From Candidatus Brocadiaceae bacterium (GTDB taxonomy: Bacteria; Planctomycetota; Brocadiia; SM23-32): a DNA stretch of 13,886 nt. Location: contig PWZK01000067.1 in the NCBI GenBank assembly GCA_003567495.1, positions 1 to 13,886 on the forward strand, read 5' to 3'. The notes beneath the pieces were generated by a model. The model was not told the origin of the DNA. It was given only the letters and a program-made list of their open reading frames with translations, and did no database searches. The position numbers and the translations under genes are program-made. This document shows positions 6,446-13,623 of this stretch, in pieces (within the stretch, counting starts at the first letter, position 1; every line of letters starts with the position of its first letter).

Positions 6446-6507
6446 CCGGGAACGCGGGTGTCACCGCCCGCATGCCGTTAGTGCGGACGAGACGTCCGCG
6501 TTCCCGG
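6446..6507. repeat. GC-rich long stem with an alternative inner hairpin
   Basis: CCGGGAACGCGG (6446-6457) pairs perfectly with CCGCGTTCCCGG (6496-6507), a 12-bp stem closing a 38-nt loop. GCGGACG (6483-6489) can instead pair with CGTCCGC (6493-6499) around a 3-nt loop, using part of the outer right arm, so the two folds exclude each other. Confidence 0.55.
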
Positions 6508-6541
6508 GGAAGACGTGGTTGACTGAGGACTTACGACAATT

Positions 6542-6750
6542 TAGCCCTGCAGGGGCGACATAATCACCAACAGGCCAACGGCGCGCCTTTTTCTTCCGGT
6601 TATATCGTCCCTTCAGGACTCTTTTTTTGCGCGCTTCACCTACCCTATGGCTTCGCTTCGGCCCCATTCGGGGCCTGCGCTCCGCCATAGGCTATAACAT
6701 ATCGCGCTTTCAGCGCTTACTTCGGTCGTTCCCTGGACATTGGATATTTG
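6542..6750. repeat. Module D multi-hairpin repeat, copy 1
   Basis: About 209 bp, co-linear with 13624-13839. Shared landmarks in order: TAGCCCTG(C/T)AGGGGCGACATAAT, GGCGCGCCTTTTTC, CCCTTCAG, a large hairpin, CTATAACATAT, GCGCTT-AGCGC hairpin, TTACTTCG, GGATATTT. The large hairpin has outer arms CCTATGGC (6644-6651) and GCCATAGG (6684-6691) and inner stem GGCCCC-ATTC-GGGGCC (6660-6675). In the other copy the outer stem has changed on both sides and still pairs. Non-coding; the short minus-strand ORF at 6461-6688 is a by-product. Confidence 0.8.
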
Positions 6751-6814
6751 TTTTTTTAGTACACTAACAATTTGTTGTTAGTGTCAGCATATCGAGGGCC
6801 TATACGACCTATAA
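6751..6814. repeat. Module B palindrome joined to module C
   Basis: TTTTTTTAGT (6751-6760), then ACACTAACAA (6761-6770), a TTTG loop, and TTGTTAGTGT (6775-6784), a perfect 10-bp stem. An ATAT-containing tail follows and ends in CCTATACGACCTATAA (6799-6814), identical to 2229-2244. The copy at 13331-13364 has the same T-run and stem length but different, compensated stem bases. Confidence 0.7.
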
Positions 6815-6916
6815 CCCGCATGATCGCCCGGACTGACATGATCTCCTGCCCACTCTTTTAAAAAAAAGGGTTCAATCCCGCCGGGCACGACAATCCGGCT
6901 CGCTCAAAGTGATATA

Positions 6917-6932
6917 CGGCATGGATATTGCA
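6917..6932 (+). promoter_or_regulatory. Sigma-54-type (-24/-12) promoter of gltB
   Basis: CGGCATGGATATTGCA: GG (6918-6919) and GC (6930-6931) are separated by exactly 10 bases, and the -12 box TTGCA is perfect. It matches 10 of the 12 fixed positions of TGGCACG-N4-TTGCA. The predicted start is near 6943, leaving a leader of about 90 nt. A TATAAT (6935-6940) overlaps downstream, so sigma-70 use is an alternative, but no good -35 is present. No TGCAC-N7-GTGCA site was found within 200 bp upstream. Confidence 0.5.
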
Positions 6933-6976
6933 TATATAATATTGAGATGGAGCTATTATTAAAAAATGCACAAAAA

Positions 6977-6995
6977 TTGCGCGGCTTTTGCGCAA
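6977..6995 (+). promoter_or_regulatory. Leader hairpin upstream of gltB
   Basis: TTGCGC (6977-6982) and GCGCAA (6990-6995) form a 6-bp stem with a 7-nt loop, flanked by ATGCAC direct repeats at 6966-6971 and 6998-7003 and followed by a 7-base T run from 7005. The layout could serve as an attenuator or operator in the gltB leader. The stem is short and the T run is nine bases away, so this is tentative. Confidence 0.3.
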
Positions 6996-7032
6996 AAATG
7001 CACCTTTTTTTACCATTAGCAACACTAAAATC

Positions 7033-10000
7033 ATGAGCATAAAGAAAAACACCGCCGGCCGTCGCCGGGGCCCGGGCGAACTTTCCCGGAGGCAAAGGCA
7101 ATCCTGTGCCGGAACGCTTTGCACACGGCTTCGGCCCGCCGGACTTTATAACCCTGCAAATGAACACGACTCATGCGGGGTCGGGTTTCTGGCCGAACTG
7201 AACGCCAAACCTTCACACGAGCTGGTTCAAAAGGCAATAGAAATCCTCGTCAATCTCCAGCACCGCGGCGCCGCCGGAGCAGATGCCGACACCGGAGACG
7301 GGGCCGGGCTTCTGCTTCAAATCCCTGATGCGTTTTTGCGCGGTGAAATGCAAAAACACGGCGTCCCGCTTCCCCCGCCGGGCGACTACGGCGTGGGGAC
7401 GGCCTTTCTCCACCAGGATCCCGACGCGTCACCTGATACGTGGGAATTTATAGAAAAACAGGTAGCCGCGGAAGGTTTTAACCTACTTGGCCGGCGCCGG
7501 GTGCCCGTCGATCCTAATGCGCTCGGAAGCAGCGCGCGCAAACATATGCCCTATATATGGCAGTTTTTCGTCTCGTCAAAATCATCGGGCGATGCGCTCG
7601 AAAGAAAATTATACGTGCTCAGACGCGTTATAGAAAAAAACACATTCAGCGCCCGCATCCAATGCTATATCCCGGGCCTCTCTTCTCGCACAATCGTATA
7701 TAAAGGGCTTATGCTGGCGCCGCAGCTTGCCGCTTTCTACCCGGACCTATCCGACACACGGCTTGCCGGCTCAATGGCGGTCGCGCATCAGCGCTATAGC
7801 ACAAACACCGCTCCGACATGGGAACTGGCTCAGCCGCTGCGCCTTCTGGCACATAACGGCGAAATAAACGCACTACGGGGCAACATCAACTGGATGCGCG
7901 CCCGTGAAAATAACCTGAAATCGGACCTGTTCGGAAAGGATATAAAGAAAATTCTGCCCGTCCTGGACGAAACCGGCAGTGACTCCGCATGCCTGGATAA
8001 CGCACTCCAGCTGCTGGCCTGCTCGGGACGCACGCTGGAACATTCGATGCTTATGCTGATGCCGCAGGCGTGGGGCGAAAAATATCCCATCGGCCCCGAC
8101 CTGCGCGGCTTCTTTGAATATCACGCCGGGCTTATGGAACCCTGGGACGGCCCCGCAGCGGTGGCATTCTCCGACGGGCGGAAAGTGGGCGCCATACTCG
8201 ACCGAAACGGACTGCGCCCGGGCAGATATACCATAACCAATGACGGATTCGTAGTCTTCGCCTCGGAAACAGGTGTGCTCGATATTGCGCCGTCCCGCGT
8301 CAAAACTAAAGGGGCTCTGCGCCCCGGACAAATGCTGCTCGCCGACCTCGATACCGGCTTAGTCGAAAACGACACGCAGATCAAAATGCGCCTTGCCAGA
8401 AAACGCCCCTACCGAAGATGGGTCAGTGAAAACAAAATTTCCATCCGGGGGTTCTACGACGCCGTATCCGGCGTAAAACCTGAAAAATCGCTCCTGCACA
8501 GACAGAAACTTTTCGGCTACTCGCGGGAAGATCTGAAAAACATACTTGTCCCGATGGCCTCCGATGCCGCCGAGCCCACCGGCTCGATGGGCAACGATGA
8601 GCCGCCGGCTGTGCTGTCAGAAAAACCGCAGCTGCTCTACCATTATTTCAAACAGCTCTTCGCCCAGGTGACCAACCCCGCCATCGACCCAATCCGCGAG
8701 GAGCTGGTCATGTCACTTATGACGTTTATAGGGATTTCCGATAACATTCTCTCCGAGGCTCCCGGCCACGCTCGCCTTATCAAACTCAAACATCCCGTGC
8801 TCTCCAATAACGACCTTCAGCGGATCAGGACGCTGCATCTCGATGATTTTGAGTGTGATACGCTGCCCATGGCATTCCCCTGCAACGGCGACGGAGAAAG
8901 CCTCAGGAAAAGCGTAGGGGAGCTATGCAGCCGGGCAGATGCGGCCGTGCGAGACGGGAAAAATATACTCGTGCTCAGTGACAGCGATCTGCCGCCCGAT
9001 ATGACGCCAATCCCCGCGCTGCTCGCCGTATCCGCGGTCAATAAACACCTGATTCAGAGCTGCCTTCGAACACCCGTCGGGCTGATAGTCCAAAGTGGCG
9101 AAATACGTGAAGTCATGCACCTGGCACTGCTCCTGGGCTACGGCGCCAGTGCCGTCAACCCCTATCTGGCCTTCGAGTCCGTCGCAGCCCTGGCGGCCGA
9201 AGACAGATTGTCGCAGAAAACAGGGACCGTAAAAGCAATCGAAAACTACATAAAAGCGCTTTGTAAGGGGCTTTTGAAAGTGATGTCCAAAAGCGGAATA
9301 TCCACACTGCGCAGCTACCGCAGCGCGCAGATCTTCGAGGCCGTGGGCCTGAGCAAAGAACTGATCGATCGCTATTTCGAAGGCACCGCTTCGCGTATCG
9401 GGGGGATCGGAATAGATAAAATAGCCGCCGACGCGCGGGCGCGCCACCGGCTCGCCAACGGCGCGCCCGAACAAAAAACGGCACTGCTCCCATCCGGCGG
9501 ACGCTACAGCGTCCGCACCGACGGCGAACGTCACCTCTGGAATCCTGATTCAATCCATACGCTGCAAAGAGCCGCACGCGAGAACGATTACCGGCGCTAC
9601 AGGCAATACGCCGAAATGATAAACGACCAGTCTCGCAGGCATAGCACTCTGCGCGGGCTATTTTCGTTCAAAACCGGACAGCCGATCCCGCTCGAAGAAG
9701 TCGAAAAAGAAGAATCCATAATTAAACGATTCGTCACCGGCGCTATGTCTTTTGGTTCAATAAGCCGCGAAGCACATGAAACCCTCGCCATCGCCATGAA
9801 CCGCATAGGCGGCATGAGCAACAGCGGAGAAGGCGGCGAAGACCCGCAACGCTACCTGCCGCTGCCCGGTGGAGACTCGCTGTGCAGCGCCATAAAGCAG
9901 ATAGCAAGCGGCAGGTTCGGCGTAACCGCCCAGTATCTGGCCAACGCACGCGACCTGCAGATAAAAATCGCCCAGGGCGCAAAACCCGGCGAAGGCGGCC

Positions 10001-11562
10001 AATTGCCCGGATATAAAGTCGATGAAGTTATCGCAAAGGTGCGCCATTCCACCCCAGGGGTTACGCTTATCTCGCCACCGCCTCACCACGATATCTATTC
10101 CATAGAAGATATCGCACAACTTATCTACGATCTCAAATGCGCAAACCCGAAAGCGCGAATATCCGTCAAGCTGGTCTCTTGTCTCGGTGTCGGAACCGTG
10201 GCGGCCGGCGTGGCAAAAGCGCATGCCGATATGATACTTATCAGCGGATATGACGGCGGCACCGGCGCATCGCCGCTCTCATCGATAAAACACGCCGGCA
10301 TCCCGTGGGAAATAGGACTCGCCGAAACCAGGCAAACACTCGCGCAGAACCGCCTTCGCAGCCGCGTCAGGCTGCAGGTTGACGGGCAGATCAAAACCGG
10401 CAAAGACATCGTAATAGCTGCGCTGCTGGGGGCCGAAGAGTTCGGCATTTCAACCGCCGCACTGGTGGTCTGCGGCTGTGTTATGGTTCGAAAATGCCAT
10501 AAAAACACCTGCCCGGTAGGCATCGCCACACAGGACCCGGAGCTGCGCAAGAGGTTCGGCGGAAGACCGGAACATCTGGTTGATTTCTTCCACATGATCG
10601 CCCGTGAATCAAGAGAAATTATGGCAAAGTTGGGCGTGCGAAGCTTCGACGACCTCATAGGACGCAGCGAGCTGCTCGGTATGAACGAGGCCGTCGATTT
10701 CTGGAAAAAACAGGGGCTCGACTATTCCGGAATTCTTAAACCAGACGGCCCCGAATGCGGCCCGAAACGCTGCACCCAAAAGCAGCAGCACGGCCTTGAA
10801 AAATCTCTCGACTACGATATCATGCCCGAAGTAAAAGAAGCAATAGAAAAACGCCTGCCCGTGCGAGTTAAGCGGCCGGTGCGTAATGTCAACCGCACGG
10901 TCGGCACGATAATATCAAACGTCATAGCCGTCCGATACGGACAGGCGGGGCTGCCGGACGATACAATTAAGCTGGACTTCAAAGGAGCTGCAGGACAGAG
11001 CTTCGGCGCATTTTGCAGCCCCGGCATGACGCTCACCCTGGAGGGCGAGGCGAACGATTACCTCGGGAAGGGGCTTTCGGGTGCAAGAATTATAGTGCGT
11101 CCTTATAAGGATGCCGCCTACGAGCCGCAGGAAAACATAATCGCCGGCAATGTTGCGCTCTACGGCGCAACCTCCGGGGAACTCTACTGCTGCGGCCTTG
11201 CAGGTGAGAGGTTTGCCATAAGAAACAGCGGCGCATGCGCCGTTGCCGAAGGTATAGGCGACCACGGATGCGAGTATATGACCGGCGGCATCGCGGTGAT
11301 ACTTGGAGAGACGGGCGTTAATTTCGGCGCGGGAATGAGCGGCGGCATAGCATATGTTTACGACGAAGACGGGCTTTTCGACAGCCGGTGTAACCTTGAA
11401 ATGATCGACCTGGAAAACGTATCGGATCCGGATGATGAAAAGGCGCTTCGCAAGCTGATAAAGCGCCATCTCAACCATACCGGAAGCAGCCGCGCTAAGA
11501 GGCTGCTTGAAAACTGGGAACACACGCTGGCGCATTTCATCAAAGTGTGCCCCGTAGCCTAA
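7033..11562 (+). CDS. gltB: Glutamate synthase (NADPH-type), large (alpha) subunit
   Basis: A 1,509-residue GOGAT alpha chain. It hydrolyses glutamine and channels ammonia to 2-oxoglutarate to form glutamate. Domains: class II amidotransferase from Cys48 (DSCGVGF, exposed after removal of a 47-residue propeptide) to about 420, with HQRYSTNTAPTWELAQPLR and Asn275 in AHNGEIN; central domain about 530-805; FMN domain about 860-1215 with TGAMSFGSIS, AKPGEGGQLPG (near 983) and GYDGGTGASPLSS (near 1073). The [3Fe-4S] ligands are Cys1149, Cys1155 and Cys1160 in CVMVRKCHKNTC. The C-terminal beta-helix (about 1290-1490) includes GAAGQSFGAF. All key residues are present. The propeptide is strikingly Arg-rich. 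The ATG at 7033 is the only ATG in frame before Cys48. A TTG at 6988 would add 15 residues and is less likely. No clear ribosome site precedes either. Confidence 0.97.
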   Translation: MSIKKNTAGRRRGPGELSRRQRQSCAGTLCTRLRPAGLYNPANEHDSCGVGFLAELNAKPSHELVQKAIEILVNLQHRGAAGADADTGDGAGLLLQIPDAFLRGEMQKHGVPLPPPGDYGVGTAFLHQDPDASPDTWEFIEKQVAAEGFNLLGRRRVPVDPNALGSSARKHMPYIWQFFVSSKSSGDALERKLYVLRRVIEKNTFSARIQCYIPGLSSRTIVYKGLMLAPQLAAFYPDLSDTRLAGSMAVAHQRYSTNTAPTWELAQPLRLLAHNGEINALRGNINWMRARENNLKSDLFGKDIKKILPVLDETGSDSACLDNALQLLACSGRTLEHSMLMLMPQAWGEKYPIGPDLRGFFEYHAGLMEPWDGPAAVAFSDGRKVGAILDRNGLRPGRYTITNDGFVVFASETGVLDIAPSRVKTKGALRPGQMLLADLDTGLVENDTQIKMRLARKRPYRRWVSENKISIRGFYDAVSGVKPEKSLLHRQKLFGYSREDLKNILVPMASDAAEPTGSMGNDEPPAVLSEKPQLLYHYFKQLFAQVTNPAIDPIREELVMSLMTFIGISDNILSEAPGHARLIKLKHPVLSNNDLQRIRTLHLDDFECDTLPMAFPCNGDGESLRKSVGELCSRADAAVRDGKNILVLSDSDLPPDMTPIPALLAVSAVNKHLIQSCLRTPVGLIVQSGEIREVMHLALLLGYGASAVNPYLAFESVAALAAEDRLSQKTGTVKAIENYIKALCKGLLKVMSKSGISTLRSYRSAQIFEAVGLSKELIDRYFEGTASRIGGIGIDKIAADARARHRLANGAPEQKTALLPSGGRYSVRTDGERHLWNPDSIHTLQRAARENDYRRYRQYAEMINDQSRRHSTLRGLFSFKTGQPIPLEEVEKEESIIKRFVTGAMSFGSISREAHETLAIAMNRIGGMSNSGEGGEDPQRYLPLPGGDSLCSAIKQIASGRFGVTAQYLANARDLQIKIAQGAKPGEGGQLPGYKVDEVIAKVRHSTPGVTLISPPPHHDIYSIEDIAQLIYDLKCANPKARISVKLVSCLGVGTVAAGVAKAHADMILISGYDGGTGASPLSSIKHAGIPWEIGLAETRQTLAQNRLRSRVRLQVDGQIKTGKDIVIAALLGAEEFGISTAALVVCGCVMVRKCHKNTCPVGIATQDPELRKRFGGRPEHLVDFFHMIARESREIMAKLGVRSFDDLIGRSELLGMNEAVDFWKKQGLDYSGILKPDGPECGPKRCTQKQQHGLEKSLDYDIMPEVKEAIEKRLPVRVKRPVRNVNRTVGTIISNVIAVRYGQAGLPDDTIKLDFKGAAGQSFGAFCSPGMTLTLEGEANDYLGKGLSGARIIVRPYKDAAYEPQENIIAGNVALYGATSGELYCCGLAGERFAIRNSGACAVAEGIGDHGCEYMTGGIAVILGETGVNFGAGMSGGIAYVYDEDGLFDSRCNLEMIDLENVSDPDDEKALRKLIKRHLNHTGSSRAKRLLENWEHTLAHFIKVCPVA

Positions 11563-11711
11563 ATTTTAAAGGCCGTCATTCAACATTGTCTGTTAAATAA
11601 TTATCGAAATTAGCGTTACAACGATTCTTATTGGTTTGCAGTAAAATTTAGGATAGAAAAAAAACGGCGCACGAAAGTTCACCAAAAATCTCAATAAAGT
11701 ACGAGTTGCCC

Positions 11712-11740
11712 TGAAACAGCCGTAAAATCCTTGCTATAAT
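11712..11740 (+). promoter_or_regulatory. Probable extended -10 promoter for gltD
   Basis: TGCTATAAT (11732-11740) is a perfect -10 with the TG extension. TGAAAC (11712-11717) sits 17 bp upstream as a weak -35. The predicted start near 11747 lies 56 bases before the preferred gltD ATG but only about 14 before the upstream ATG at 11761, which supports the downstream start. It would let gltD be transcribed apart from gltB despite the 240-bp gap. Confidence 0.5.
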
Positions 11741-11802
11741 ACAAAAAAACATCAGGCCGCATGGATATAGAAGATATTGAACCAAGGCTCAGGGAGTCAA
11801 AT

Positions 11803-13284
11803 ATGGATAATAATTTTAAAGAGGAAAAAGACCGGGGGTTTCTTCTGTTTGCGCGCGAAGATCCGGCCCATCGGCCGGTGGCGGAACGCGTGAAAGATTA
11901 CAGCGCGGTGGAATTGCCGCCAGAAGAAGATATGATCCGCCGCCAGGCCGCTCGCTGCATGGACTGCGGCGTGCCATTTTGCCACAGTGCATCAAGCGGA
12001 TGCCCTCTTGGTAATATCATGCCGGAGTTCAACGAGGCGGCACATGCAGGCAGGTGGCGCGAGGCGCTGGAAGTGCTCCTTAGCACAAACTGCTTCCCTG
12101 AATTCACCGGCCGCGTCTGCCCGGCTCCCTGCGAAAGCGCATGCGTGCTGGGGATAAACGACGACCCCGTCGCCATCCGGCCTATCGAGCTGGAAATCAT
12201 CGAAAAAGCCTGGCAGTGCGGTTATATGAAACCGCATCCGCCGAAAGAAAGAAAAAAAGAAAAAGTGGCCGTTCTCGGCTCCGGCCCCGCCGGCCTGGCG
12301 TGTGCAGAAGTGCTTAACCGCTGCGGATGGCGCGTGACCGTCTATGAAACCGATGTCGGCCCCGGCGGCATACTGCGCTACGGAATCCCGGACTTCAAAC
12401 TTGAAAAATGGGTTATCGACCGCCGGATCGATCTTATGAAAGCCGAGGGAGTCGTTTTTGAATGCGCGGTTAAAGGCGGGGAAGATGTCTCCGGTCGCTA
12501 CCTGAAAGGCCGCTTCGACGCTATAGTGATCGCAGGCGGCGCCCGCAGGCCGCGTGACCTTGATGTGCCGGGCCGGGATCTGGAGGGTATTCACATGGCC
12601 ATGGACTATCTCACCGCGCAAAACAAGCGCATAGCGGGTGAGCCCATAGGAGACTGCGATATAACCGCCGCAGACAAACGGGTGGTCGTTATAGGCGGAG
12701 GCGATACCGGAAGCGACTGCATTGGAACCGCTTTAAGACAGGGGGCGGGGTCGGTTACGCAAATTGAAATACTCCCTAAACCGCCTGAAAGGCGCACGCC
12801 GGAGAGACCCTGGCCGCTTTGGCCGGGCACGCTGCGCGTCTCAAGCAGCCATAAAGAGGGCGCGCGGCGCAGGTGGTCGGTCTCCACAAAGGCCTTCAAA
12901 GGCGACTCGCACGGACGGGTCAAAGCGCTGGAATGCGTTGAGGTCGAGTGGGAAAAAACCGAAGCCGGCCCCCGGATTAGCGAAAAACCGGGCTCCCGGC
13001 ACACGACAGAGGCGGATCTCGTGCTGCTTGCAATGGGATTTACCGGCCCCGGGGAAAACACGCTGGTAGAAGATCTGGATATCAAGCGCGACGCGCAAGG
13101 GTTCATTGCGCGGGACGAAAATTTCATGACAAACCACCCCGGGCTATTCGTCTCCGGCGACATGTGGCGCGGAGCAAGCCTGGTGGTTCACGCCATCGCC
13201 GACGGAGTGCGCTGTGCTGAAAAGGTCGATGACTATCTTGAGAAAACTAATTCTTTTTCAAGACTTCGCTTGAAAAAGAATTAA
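11803..13284 (+). CDS. gltD: Glutamate synthase, small (beta) subunit
   Basis: A 493-residue FAD-containing subunit that takes electrons from NADPH and passes them through [4Fe-4S] clusters to the FMN of GltB. The N-terminal iron-sulfur domain has CMDCGVPFC (Cys52, 55, 60), Cys67, and RVCPAPCESAC (Cys106, 110, 114). The FAD fingerprint is VLGSGPAG (159-164), the nucleotide fingerprint GGGDTGSDC starts at 298, and PERRTPERPWPLWP is a GltD family stretch. The C-terminal GDMWRGASLVVHAIADG closes the FAD site. The ATG at 11803 has GGGAG seven bases upstream; the ATG at 11761 would add 14 residues, has no ribosome site and is not family-like. The family end is near VDDYLEK. The remaining TNSFSRLRLKKN is encoded by the module A palindrome that contains the TAA stop. 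Confidence 0.96.
   Translation: MDNNFKEEKDRGFLLFAREDPAHRPVAERVKDYSAVELPPEEDMIRRQAARCMDCGVPFCHSASSGCPLGNIMPEFNEAAHAGRWREALEVLLSTNCFPEFTGRVCPAPCESACVLGINDDPVAIRPIELEIIEKAWQCGYMKPHPPKERKKEKVAVLGSGPAGLACAEVLNRCGWRVTVYETDVGPGGILRYGIPDFKLEKWVIDRRIDLMKAEGVVFECAVKGGEDVSGRYLKGRFDAIVIAGGARRPRDLDVPGRDLEGIHMAMDYLTAQNKRIAGEPIGDCDITAADKRVVVIGGGDTGSDCIGTALRQGAGSVTQIEILPKPPERRTPERPWPLWPGTLRVSSSHKEGARRRWSVSTKAFKGDSHGRVKALECVEVEWEKTEAGPRISEKPGSRHTTEADLVLLAMGFTGPGENTLVEDLDIKRDAQGFIARDENFMTNHPGLFVSGDMWRGASLVVHAIADGVRCAEKVDDYLEKTNSFSRLRLKKN
13248..13283. repeat. Module A palindrome at the gltD stop codon
   Basis: A perfect 15-bp inverted repeat: TAATTCTTTTTCAAG (13248-13262) and CTTGAAAAAGAATTA (13269-13283) around ACTTCG. 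It encodes the last residues of GltD and supplies its TAA stop. It is the longest copy in the window. It could be the transcript-end hairpin of gltD, though it is AT-rich and lacks a downstream U-tract. Confidence 0.8.
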
Positions 13285-13330
13285 TAAAACGACCACGACA
13301 ACGGCTACGACTAAACGGCAAACGACATCA

Positions 13331-13384
13331 TTTTTTTAGTACATCGACAATTCTTTGTCGATGTCGTGATATTAAGCGCATACG
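13331..13384. repeat. Module B palindrome, copy downstream of gltD
   Basis: TTTTTTTAGT (13331-13340), ACATCGACAA (13341-13350), TTCT loop, TTGTCGATGT (13355-13364), then a tail with ATATTAAGCGC. The T-run, the 10-bp stem length and the 4-nt loop match the copy at 6751-6784, while stem bases differ in compensated pairs. The tail matches 3210-3227. Confidence 0.7.
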
Positions 13385-13472
13385 CGTTTTCGGAGACTTC
13401 GCTCTGAGAATGGGGCGCCTTCGGCGCAGTACAGTGCATACGCAGAGAAAATTACAAATTCAAAATCTCAAG

Positions 13473-13520
13473 TTCCAAATAAATTCAAAATTATAATATC
13501 AAAATTCAGAAAATAAAAAC
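13473..13520. repeat. AT-rich dispersed block, copy 2
   Basis: Starts with the same TTCCAAATAAATTCAAAATT as 6071-6090 and continues with near-identical CAAAATTCA units. A related short stretch (ACAAATTCAAAATCTCAAG) precedes it at 13454-13472. Confidence 0.65.
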
Positions 13521-13558
13521 GCAACTTCTTTCAGCGCCAACGGCGCATCATGCTAAAG

Positions 13559-13603
13559 CCTATGGCGAAGCGCAGGTCCAACGGACTGAAGCGAAGCCAT
13601 AGG
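13559..13603. repeat. CCTATGGC/GCCATAGG stem-loop
   Basis: CCTATGGC (13559-13566) pairs perfectly with GCCATAGG (13596-13603). The outer arms are identical to those of the large hairpin in module D copy 1 (6644-6691), but the loop content differs. It lies just before module D copy 2. Confidence 0.5.
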
Positions 13604-13623
13604 AAACCGATGCCCGGACAGCG

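Larger units (their letters stand above)
5843..7032. other. Divergent gdhA/gltB intergenic region, 1.19 kb, regulatory sites plus repeat mosaic
   Basis: No credible protein gene. The gdhA-proximal 180 bp hold the sigma-54 promoter, an AT-rich palindrome and an NtrC-like site. From about 6071 to 6815 the region is almost continuous dispersed-repeat material: an AT-rich block, a CCCCGAAGGGG-flanked hairpin, module A, a GC-rich long stem, module D, and modules B and C. The gltB-proximal 200 bp carry a second sigma-54-type element and a small leader hairpin. Short ORFs here are explained by the repeats. Confidence 0.85.

Noticed and set aside
6461..6688. Minus-strand ORF of 75 residues sharing MGPKRSHR and RVLKG with the ORF at 13553-13750
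   Set aside because: The similarity is the translation of module D copies, not a protein family. Neither has a ribosome site, the frames do not stay aligned across the repeat, and the DNA evolves as paired stems.
6071..6815. CRISPR array or insertion sequence
   Set aside because: No regular repeat-spacer pattern and no transposase reading frame; the repeats are palindromic modules of differing type.
6966..7019. 17-codon leader ORF upstream of gltB
   Set aside because: The nearest GGAG is 13 bases away, too far, and the peptide has no run of a regulatory amino acid. Kept only as a side remark in the leader finding.
6988..7032. TTG start extending gltB by 15 residues
   Set aside because: No ribosome site, and the propeptide from the ATG at 7033 is already of usual length. 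The TTG also falls in the leader hairpin.
6840..7032. Glutamine riboswitch in the gltB leader
   Set aside because: I could not recognise the conserved core of the glnA or downstream-peptide RNA motifs here; only a short hairpin is visible.
11761..11802. Upstream ATG extending gltD by 14 residues
   Set aside because: It lacks a ribosome site and lies almost at the predicted transcript start; the ATG at 11803 has GGGAG at good spacing and fits the family N-terminus.
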